A stretch of DNA of 64,000 nt, taken from the NCBI RefSeq assembly GCF_018873765.1, contig NC_057921.1, forward strand, positions 67,383,557 through 67,447,556, read 5' to 3'. Positions 59,101 to 64,000 of this stretch are shown here, piece after piece; the first letter of the stretch is position 1, and the number at the start of each line of letters is the position of its first letter. The notes beneath the pieces were generated by a model, which saw only the letters and a program-made list of their open reading frames with translations, searched no databases and was not told the DNA's origin. The position numbers and the translations under genes are program-made. This DNA comes from Telopea speciosissima (taxonomy: Eukaryota > Streptophyta > Magnoliopsida > Proteales > Proteaceae).

Positions 59101-60630
59101 AAATGATAATAAGTGAGGCTGTGAAGAATGACATGCATAGTTTGGATCTTGTGCCAAGTATGACCTCAGATAGAGCCTATTAGAGGGCAAGGATCCACGT
59201 GGTCGACACCATGTAGTAGAGATTTTTCCTGAGTTTATGGGCTATCATCTCTCCTCTTATTTTCATTTTCCATTTCTCACGTTTTCTATCTCATTTCTTC
59301 AATTTTTCATTTTTTTCCTACGTTGTATTGAAAGGATCCATGTAGCCGACCCCATTTAGTTGGGATAAGGCTGAGTTGTTGTTGTAATGGGACGGTCATG
59401 ATGCACAGAGTTTGAAAAATCAAGCACAATATAAAGGCTTAGGACTGATACATGATGTAACCCAACCGTAATTGGGAATTCCTTGCCCTGGCCTCCCACA
59501 GATCTCACACTAGTCACCACACCCTCATTCATATCTTTAATTACCTTTATAAACTTACTCGAAAGCCCTCCCTTCGCAAGAACATACTACATTAAATCTC
59601 TAGGGACTCTGTCGTAGGCTTTCTCCAGGTTAGTAAAGACCATATTGATCCTTTTTGCTAGCCCTACATCTTTCCATGAGCCTCCTCAGTAGGTAGATTG
59701 CTTCTGTCGTGGATCTACCTAGCATAAAACCAAATTGATTCTTCGAGATATGAGTCTCTCTTCTTAGGCAGGTTTCAATAACCTTCTCCTAAAGTTTCAT
59801 AGTATGACTTATCAGTTTTATGCTTCTATAGTTATTACAGCTCTGGACATCACCCTTAATTTTGTAGACCAAAACTACAATGCTTCTCCTCCAATCATCT
59901 AGCATTTTCCTTGTGATCGTAATCTTGTAAAATAACTTGGTTAACCAATATACCCTACATACTCCTAGGGCCTTCCACATTTCTATTTGGATTAATTTAT
60001 TTAGCACACAGGGTCTATAATTTTTATTGTGCAAGGGTATTGTGTGCCTGTTGAACCAAAAATCAAACTGGAAAGGGGTCTAGTTCCAGTTTTTGCCCGT
60101 TTAACCAAATCAGGCATCTGGGAAACCAAAAGGTGGTCTGTTCATGTTAAACCTGGGTTGACTGCATGATATGCTCTGGGTTTTAAAACTATGGTCTAAT
60201 ATTTTCGAGGCATCAGCTTTGCAGTATTTTCTCTGACACTGAGAACCTAAAGGGTGTAGGTACATGTATTTGGTATTTCCGGATGAAATATTTCCAGGAC
60301 ATACAGAAACATACCGTGTCCAGAATACGAAAAGATAGCTTTTTGTGTGGAAAAACAACCTGCAAAAAAGCGAATCACTATATAACAATCCAAGCATAAA
60401 AAAAATTGGAAACAGAAACTACGACGAATAAGTACTGAAAAACATTAAGAATTATATATATATATATATATATGGTGATTCACAGAGTTAGAAGGATATA
60501 CTGGCAGATCTGGAATAGGGATTCTCTCATAGATCTTCAACTGCAAGGAAGGAAACTCAACTTTAGCTTCGGTTCTGCTTTGATCAATTTCCTCATTATA
60601 AAGCAAGATTAGTTCTTGAAAAGCTGGCTC
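35189..60630 (-). CDS. DUF3754-family protein, partial, three exons with a 25-kb intron
   Basis: Member of an uncharacterised plant family; some members are predicted to be chloroplast or membrane proteins, and no activity is established. Three minus-strand exons were found by reading splice sites: 60630-60502 (43 codons, from EPAFQELILLYNEEID to QLKIYERIPIPDLP), 60359-60315 (15 codons, VVFPHKKLSFRILDT) and 35268-35189 (VRLDIATILGLLAYFVNYKF then EDILSSP, start of a membrane segment). All have clean AG acceptors and GT donors, compatible phases and the family's residue order. The 5' exons were not found up to 64000, and no downstream exon was found between 35188 and the OPT fragment. Either the gene is larger than the window or its 3' end is lost. 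The intron 60314-35269 is packed with retrotransposons. Confidence 0.75.
35433..35608 (+). mobile_element. Au SINE, near full length
   Basis: Starts GGGCAAACCTTGGCACAATG and continues with GGCCACGGGTTCAAATCTTGG, AAACAGCCTCTCCTGCAAAG, CAGGGGATAAGGCTGC and GGGAGCCTTGTGTACTGGGT. This is the classical order from the tRNA-derived head with its box-B-like GGTTCAAATC to the body. It lies in the giant DUF3754 intron. Confidence 0.9.
35609..36645. other. Non-coding intron sequence
   Basis: AT-rich; no coding sequence. The stretch around 36000-36330 (TATAAGTT, CTCTCTTCTC, ending TGTAAGTACTG) could be an old LTR but has no confirmed partner. Confidence 0.4.
36726..39420 (-). mobile_element. Second coding-free LTR element inserted in the LTR of the first
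   Basis: TAATG occurs at 36721-36725 and again at 39421-39425, bracketing this 2.7-kb insertion. Both ends carry related LTR sequence (GATGTGGGACTAAAACCCAC ... TATTCCAACA); the left copy (to about 36837) is truncated, and the right copy (about 39150-39420) has an internal duplication of about 60 bp. The interior parallels 39634-40520 of the host element (GCCCAACTTGAACAAAA, CCAGCTTGACA). No coding capacity. Confidence 0.7.
40870..42052 (+). pseudogene. L1 ORF1: DUF4283 and zinc-knuckle gag-like protein
   Basis: RNA-binding protein of the LINE particle. Frame 1 encodes HFVPPTSLDDAKVGFCPKGL through YFLGNHPYHVVKSFLLKQW and ALEGGPWQIGKKQIYLRQWD (DUF4283). After a shift near 41220-41260, frame 2 continues YWCPSGLSIVGSTIGNPLFS, RLSFARICVELCADD and the zinc knuckle CSACKLFGHTSKSC near 41475. 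A Ser/Ala/Pro-rich tail ends in a stop at 42050-42052. One frameshift separates the two domains. Confidence 0.75.
42522..46207 (+). pseudogene. L1 ORF2: endonuclease, reverse transcriptase, zf-RVT
   Basis: The APE-type endonuclease starts WTIWNVRGLNAPAKQ (about 42555), then LLKTKVLEHN, GDFNVV and SDHSPI. The usual catalytic Glu of the LLETK block reads Lys (LLKTK). The RT includes KAPGPDGFSMGF, DFRPISLYNLLYK, IHKAFDSIRWDF and LAFADDLMIF (catalytic FADD), then YLGLPLIPARL and SYAGRLELIRSIL. A C-terminal zinc-binding segment, CCLCWNGTEDVDHLFFTCPF, ends with SWGLPTSILRPN and a stop at 46205-46207. A frameshift near 43800, stops near 44358 and 44739, and further shifts inactivate it. Confidence 0.85.
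47890..50674 (+). mobile_element. 3' part of a SIRE-like LTR element: env-position ORF plus 3' LTR
   Basis: The 3' LTR is 49456 to about 50674 (TGTTGAGAG...TATCTCACA), preceded by the SIRE-type purine tract AAAAAGGGGGAGAT. Upstream, across several frames, is a coding region: LFVSRHASILWDAYRMKKVE, LVWRGITAYPHHCYPKLAQY, RVKGVDISFNIKNLGEILNI, SNLPYGKMITTILLHFGVDI, then a run of 8 Gln and an acidic SSEEDDDDETFD tract. The order recalls the putative plant transposon protein domain (PF20167-like). Stops break the reading. No pol and no 5' LTR are seen. Confidence 0.65.
50690..51230 (-). pseudogene. Ty1/copia reverse transcriptase fragment
   Basis: Minus-strand reading: EWKAAMLEEM, VVPYPKGKKLVGCKWAFTVK, RADGTIERYKARLVAKGFTQ and TYGIDI, the N-terminal part of a copia RT. 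Stops and frame breaks are present. It abuts the SIRE-like LTR, which may have inserted into it. Confidence 0.8.
51453..52847 (+). mobile_element. Solo LTR, SIRE-like, in the RTE LINE
   Basis: GTGAG duplicates exactly at 51448-51452 and 52848-52852, and the LINE reading continues across it (EDI|V). The 1395-bp LTR starts TGTTGGGAAAACAC and ends GGTTATCTAATA. It shares TTTTGATGATAACAAAC near its start and CTATTCACCCCCC near its end with the LTR at 49456. Confidence 0.85.
53030..54172 (-). mobile_element. Inserted gag-like (DUF4283/zinc knuckle) fragment
   Basis: On the minus strand: a Ser/Pro-rich N-terminus (KIKPPSD repeated), LGNFLVSKWGKCGAKAVWTE, stop, FTVEFSSLSARDQVFAASPW, FEHLPIWVQLIQIPPDYFT, LGAPLDIDLDWLANHLPPFS, and a knuckle CSWCSRITHRLKDC. 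The order is DUF4283 then CCHC, as in LINE ORF1 or related gag-like proteins. It interrupts the RTE reading. The edges CAGATGAAACATTA and CAGATCAAATACTA look like a diverged 14-bp duplication. No poly-A is visible at the expected end. Confidence 0.6.
55351..59001 (+). mobile_element. Non-autonomous LTR retrotransposon with TG...TA ends and one ORF
   Basis: LTR1 is 55351-56628 (1278 bp); LTR2 is 57698-59001 (1304 bp). Both start TGATGCAG and end GGACTACATTA; scattered substitutions and a small repeat-length difference separate them. The primer site TGGTATCAGAGC (Met-tRNA type) is at 56632-56643. The purine tract TTGGGGAGAGT (57687-57697) adjoins LTR2. The interior is only 1069 bp and encodes one protein (56645-57700). 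It sits in the RTE LINE. The flanks CATCT and CGTTG match at only 2 of 5 bases, so the target duplication is degraded or the ends have recombined. Confidence 0.9.
56645..57700 (+). CDS. 351-aa protein of the non-autonomous LTR element; retropepsin-like N-terminus lacking the catalytic triad
   Basis: The only ORF between the LTRs, intact. Its ATG lies 2 nt after the primer site, and its TGA stop is the first three bases of the 3' LTR. Residues about 20-130 recall the layout of plant Ty3-type retropepsin segments: a LPNGSTTILIVD strand, then ERRRNNIISQSVVDML where the family has a D-(S/T)-G triad followed by (N)(I/V)(V/I)S; a FVEFECSSYFDDAWCKPV block; and a HLFTLKGLQPK block. The triad reads D-E-R, so it should be catalytically dead. 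Residues about 150-300 are acidic and repetitive (VEEIQE, VEDSTEEVYIEENKVDK). The C-terminus ends PPITAKFEDEFFQVGES. No gag, RT, RNase H or integrase. Retropepsin origin is inference. Confidence 0.75.
   Translation: MAEGSSNQALKDPPPFIFKTRVRLPNGSTTILIVDERRRNNIISQSVVDMLSQSGEICIMPTGQVFVEFECSSYFDDAWCKPVPSPRSVNAVGCNWLDERQGWIEPENNSCVLPDRHCLYHLFTLKGLQPKVTTSTVQPQGLPNMSTKTQVASTVFEVSQMADVPTEDSTKVVCVEEIQEPIAKEIQVDQAASVVEIIIEKFGHQIDVEVQNTIVEDSTEEVYIEENKVDKAEIVEDEKLIESIPKENNDLQDTVLEEVELVSHALDEKVANTKGSMDETLTIVTDSKKEHIEFVMPPWFFEEQALRIEDFIPNVSASSEFCLGMVKAVDHMLIPPITAKFEDEFFQVGES
59440..60040 (-). pseudogene. RTE LINE reverse transcriptase fragment (minus)
   Basis: Minus-strand words WKALGVCRVYWLTKLFYKIT, DDWRRSIVVLVYKIKGDVQS and NYRSIKLISHTMKL are the same RT segment as in the plus-strand RTE piece at 54180-54360, here in opposite orientation about 5 kb away. 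Stops follow. A second, independent insertion. Confidence 0.8.
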
Positions 60631-60956
60631 CTGATTCAGAACAGACAAAAACTAAGGAACATAAGAAAATACACTGATTGATGGTGTCTCATAATAAGAA
60701 AGTTCTAGCACAGGAAATATGAATTGATTCTTCTAACGAAACTGCTATAAGAGAACCAATGAAAGAAAGTTAAAGAAAGATAACGGAATTTAAACTTTAA
60801 AAAAAAAAAAATCTAGTTGGAGTTTTTACAGACTCCAATTGCATCAAACATTTCCATATTTGAAAAAAGATTCTAAATCAATAGAATATAGGATTTGATT
60901 GTTCTGTTGTTCCATTCGTTAGTATCTAACTTGGTTGTCTCGAAGTATTCTGAATG

Positions 60957-61690
60957 TCTTTTCTTTTTTGGGTGAATAAATAACTCATTACCAAAAGGGA
61001 GAATATACAAGGGGCCCCCAAGGGGGGGGGGGGGAGAAGAAAGAGAAAGAACTCAGGCAAACAAACCAGATAAGGATGCATCCACCCTTCAAGGGGGAGG
61101 GACATCAGGCTGAAAAACAGAGAGGAGGAGACCCCAGGAGACATGAATGGGTCTATTCCTTGGGGAATTTCTAACATTAAGATGAGGAAGATGGGAGATC
61201 TTCGAACTAACTTCAAAGTGGATGGAATTCCAAATCTCATCAAATGATTAGGAGTTGGTGGTCCATCTTATGTTCCATCCAAATGTGGGTAATGGTCACA
61301 CCAAAGGCAAGTTTTCCGGTGATATCAGAAATTGACTTCGCTGCAGAAGTCATGTCCATTGAAATCCATTATCTCTCAAGGGGGAGGATTCTTCTATTGC
61401 TTGGCCAACAATTACTTATTACTTAGGATTCTCTTCCAGACAGTTGAGGAGAAGGGGCATGAGAAGAATATATGATCAGCCTCTTCAGTACCATTCCAGC
61501 ATAAACAGTAGGAGGGAGAGACCTGAATCTGGCGGTGGATGAGGAAGGACTGCGTCAGGAAGCAGTTTGAGAGAGTGTATCAAACAATGAAGCTGTGGTG
61601 GGGGATATGGCCTTTGAACCAAACAAGCTAATGCAAAGGCAGCAACGGACCTCAAAGTCTAACAAAATCCCAAGCTGAGGAGGAGAAGGA
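60957..61690 (-). mobile_element. L1 LINE 3' part (minus)
   Basis: Poly-T at the left edge (60957-60970) is the tail of a minus-strand LINE. The reading includes FLIHRQIQVSP, CLCWNGTEEADHIFFSCPF and VWKRIL, the zf-RVT end of L1 ORF2, closely resembling 45790-45880. It is 5'-truncated. Confidence 0.75.
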
Positions 61691-62147
61691 AGATGGGAGC
61701 CAGAGAACATTGTTGCCCCTACCTCTTGTGTGAAAACCGCAACAAATTTAAACTTTTAGGAACTAGTGTGATTTCAGGTTCCAGCTCTGAGTCTATGGTG
61801 GCTTCAATGCTATGGGCTGCATCGGTCGAGGATACAGATGAATCACTCGACACACCTATGGAGGATTCCAGGGATTCTTCCCAACTTGCCCTTCTGGAGT
61901 CAGAAGACCCCGATGGAACCCCGCACCTAAGCTACCTGTGCCTAATCTGCTGCCTGGATAGCATGCAGAATCTCTCCCTTAACTAAACCATTGTAAGTGT
62001 AACTTAATTGTATTTTATAGTGTATCGTACTGACCGATTAGAATTATAGGGGTATTTTTCAAGTTGGTTATCACAATTCAATATTTCCCATCTTCTTTTC
62101 CTATTTTCCCCATCTCCGATTGAGATTCCAAGGAAATCTGCCATTAA
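61691..62147. other. Unassigned stretch between two LINE tails
   Basis: A 97-codon open frame (61693-61986, plus) has a Ser/Asp/Glu-rich composition (EDTDESLDTPMEDSRDSS) but no family I recognise. It may be LINE leader or antisense noise, so it is not called as a gene. Confidence 0.3.
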
Positions 62148-62312
62148 AAATACCCCAAGGAACAGGCTGATTGTTGTCTCTTGGGGTCTTCCTACCTCCA
62201 TTTTGTGTCCCAGCTAGTCTCTAGCTTCAGTTTTGTTGGCCCTCGGGCTTGTACATCCCCTCTCCTTTCTTCGTAATTTAAATTTTCTTTCATCCAAAAA
62301 ACGAAAGAAAAA
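62148..62312 (+). mobile_element. L1 LINE 3' tail (plus)
   Basis: The reading NTPRNRLIVVSWGLPTSIL then a stop matches the C-terminus of the LINE ending at 46207. It is followed by the same 3' UTR words (CTCGGGCTTGTACATCCCCT, TTCGTAATT) and an A-rich end. Confidence 0.8.
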
Positions 62313-62329
62313 AAAGAGACAAAATTTCA

Positions 62330-64000
62330 CACCCTAACCCCAAGTTAGGCTAGATTTCTGGTTTAGATGTTGCTGCAGCCTAAGTATTGTATGCATTCCT
62401 TTAAATCCCTGCTCAACTAAACAACCTATTGAACCCTAAGTGGGTAATTGAAACTAAATGATTAAAAATCCCCAAATTGAATGTGGTTTTTAAAATTAAA
62501 CACTAATTTCATATTGACCCACCTTTGTTTTGTGCCAAATTTGAAATTGGATCCATGCATGTAAGGATCCAAGCTTAGGGAGCAAAAACCCCAATTCTGG
62601 CCAGGCAGCTGGATGCTGTTGCAGGCCTAGGGGCGGTCGTCCGGCTCACTGAGAGTCTGCATCCGGCTACCTATTTTGGTACATTTGTGACCTGCACCCC
62701 TTGGGACTTGACCTTGGACCATCCCAGAACCTAGTGTGTGGTGTTTGGTATGTTGTTTTGGGCTGTTTCCACTGTTTCTTACCGGTTTTGTTGGGATTTT
62801 TGGTAGGTAATAGACCTAGGACTAAATTCATGACCTAATTCCTATTATTGTCTCATATTTAGGACCGTACTGATCTGTTCTTGCCTGCTTACTGGAGTTT
62901 ATTCACCTAGGCTAGTCAGATACGTCAGGTAAGGGAATTTGACTTAATTTCGGTGTGTTTGTTATTTTAATTGTTACTTGTTAAGTATGTCATGTCATGC
63001 ATAATTAATACTGTACAAATCATGCAGTTTATTAGCTTTATATTCTTTGCATTAGACAGCATGTGAATTAGGTTGCATCGGCATACTGCATTGCATTGAC
63101 ATTTATTTGTTACTGTACAATTGATGATGATGAAGCACTGTTCACTTTACATTTGGTCTGAACTTACATATGCCATCATGAATTAGATTGCACTGGGTCA
63201 GGATATATATATCATTACCCAGTACTACGTCCCTTACCAACAGGGGAAGTGGTGTTGACGTGTGAAGGGTATCGGGATACCATTCCGTCCCTGTTAATGT
63301 GTGTACTCGTGTGACAACCCGTGGTATAGCCATAGAGGATTCTAGAGTCTTCTTCTCGACCTAAGGGTATGACGATACCACCCACGTCCGGTGGAATTGT
63401 TCCTCACATTACCGCGTATTTCCGATGTCATGGTGTCTCTCGGTTAGAATAGACTAATAAAACAAAATTCTGTTTGAAACTGTTTAGGAATTAGTTTCAA
63501 AAACTTTTGCTAAAAGACCAATCAGCCCTTAAGTAATTAAACCACTATATAGCTATTTTCATTCTATCTAGTCCATCTTTATTGGTGTTAAAAAAATCTC
63601 CTATCTTCCACTAGGTAAGTCCAACCTGAACTCCCATCTCTTCTACATTTCTTCTCTAATTCCTCCCTAATGACCAAATAGAACGATTGGGTCCATCTTA
63701 CTAAATTTCACCTGAATTCCTTGGGAGCCCACCTAATTGCATCCAAATCTGGTTCCATGAACCAGATTATAGAACCTTAGCTTTCCAATTTGGGTTAAAT
63801 AACCAAAATCCCCAAATTGATGCTCAATTTTTGAAATTGAATCATTGAATGAGGTGACCCACCTTAGAAAATGGACAATTTCAGAAATTGACAGCTTGCA
63901 TGTCAAGATCCATCAAGTACAGACCAAACCCCCAATTCTGCCCCTTGAACCGGATGCAAAACCAGGATTGAACCGGTTGTCCGGTTCAGGTGCCCTGTGA
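62330..64000. repeat. LTR-like repetitive DNA, no ORF
   Basis: Two stretches about 1.3 kb apart (from about 62440 and about 63795) share the order CCCCAAATTGA, TGACCCACCTT, ATCCA and CCCCAATTCTG, then GGATGC, suggesting repeated LTR segments. Between them are control-region-like words (TCAGGTAAGGGAATTTGAC). No coding sequence was seen, and the element continues past the window edge. Confidence 0.4.

Larger units (their letters stand above)
51280..59388 (+). mobile_element. RTE-clade LINE, split by three later insertions
   Basis: Pieces on the plus strand: 51280-51452 (ARKYKEHYINLNTKEGGKAI, MRERK, IKGEDGRVRDEDI), 52848-53030 (EKVDVAEVKETLRKMTVGKT), 54173-55350 (DDWRRSIVVLVYKNKGD, NQFGFMPGKSTTEAI, FIDLEKAYDRVPKDIIWYVL, GLHQGSAL) and 59002-59388 (WRWFGHVRPW, then a 3' UTR ending TTGGGATAAGGCTGAGTTG with a TTG tail). 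Together they give the RTE order through RT to the 3' end. The pieces are separated by a solo LTR, a gag-like fragment and an LTR element. The 5' endonuclease region is absent. Confidence 0.8.

Noticed and set aside
1..64000. CRISPR array, operon or other prokaryotic feature
   Set aside because: No regularly spaced repeats; genes have spliceosomal introns and the repeats are of plant type.

Overview
This is plant nuclear DNA, almost certainly from a flowering plant. The genes have many GT-AG introns, and the rest is dominated by plant repeats: Au SINEs, L1 and RTE LINEs, Ty1/copia and non-autonomous LTR elements, hAT and PIF/Harbinger-like elements, and hairpin MITEs. The style fits a repeat-rich dicot or early-diverging eudicot, but the species cannot be fixed from sequence alone.

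Positions 1-31,000. Three host genes lie here. A minus-strand MTA gene (the METTL3 orthologue, the m6A RNA methyltransferase) starts at 7502 and runs off the left edge. Its introns carry solo LTRs and MITEs, and one small exon seems to carry a frame-breaking deletion. A plus-strand gene for a U-box/ARM-repeat E3 ubiquitin ligase (PUB43/44 type, about 1007 aa, four coding exons) spans 11716-21599. Its 5-kb second intron holds a 3.5-kb element with terminal inverted repeats, and its third intron holds an RTE LINE. Converging on it is a minus-strand oligopeptide transporter (OPT) gene at 22076-24029 that is truncated at its 5' end and broken by a frameshift and an in-frame stop. From 24.2 to 31 kb there is a nested stack: a copia element was entered by a solo LTR (TSD CCACG), which was in turn entered by an L1 LINE, an Au SINE and a hAT-type MITE.

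Positions 31,000-64,000. A fourth gene, a DUF3754-family protein on the minus strand, is easily missed because only three short exons are visible (60630-60502, 60359-60315, 35268-35189). The last two are separated by about 25 kb of retrotransposons, so most of this half of the window is one giant, repeat-filled intron, or the wreck of one. Inside it are an 11-kb coding-free LTR element (TSD AATAT) that itself received a second such element and a full L1 LINE, a SIRE-like 3' end with an ORF in the env position, and an RTE LINE into which three other elements were inserted.

The most interesting object is the LTR element at 55351-59001. It has two 1.3-kb LTRs with TG...TA ends, a Met-tRNA primer site, a polypurine tract, and between them a single intact 351-aa ORF with no gag, RT, RNase H or integrase. 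The N-terminal part of that ORF resembles a retropepsin whose active-site triad has been lost. LTRs of the same family also sit inside the MTA introns and in the 25-31 kb stack, so the family has been active near genes.
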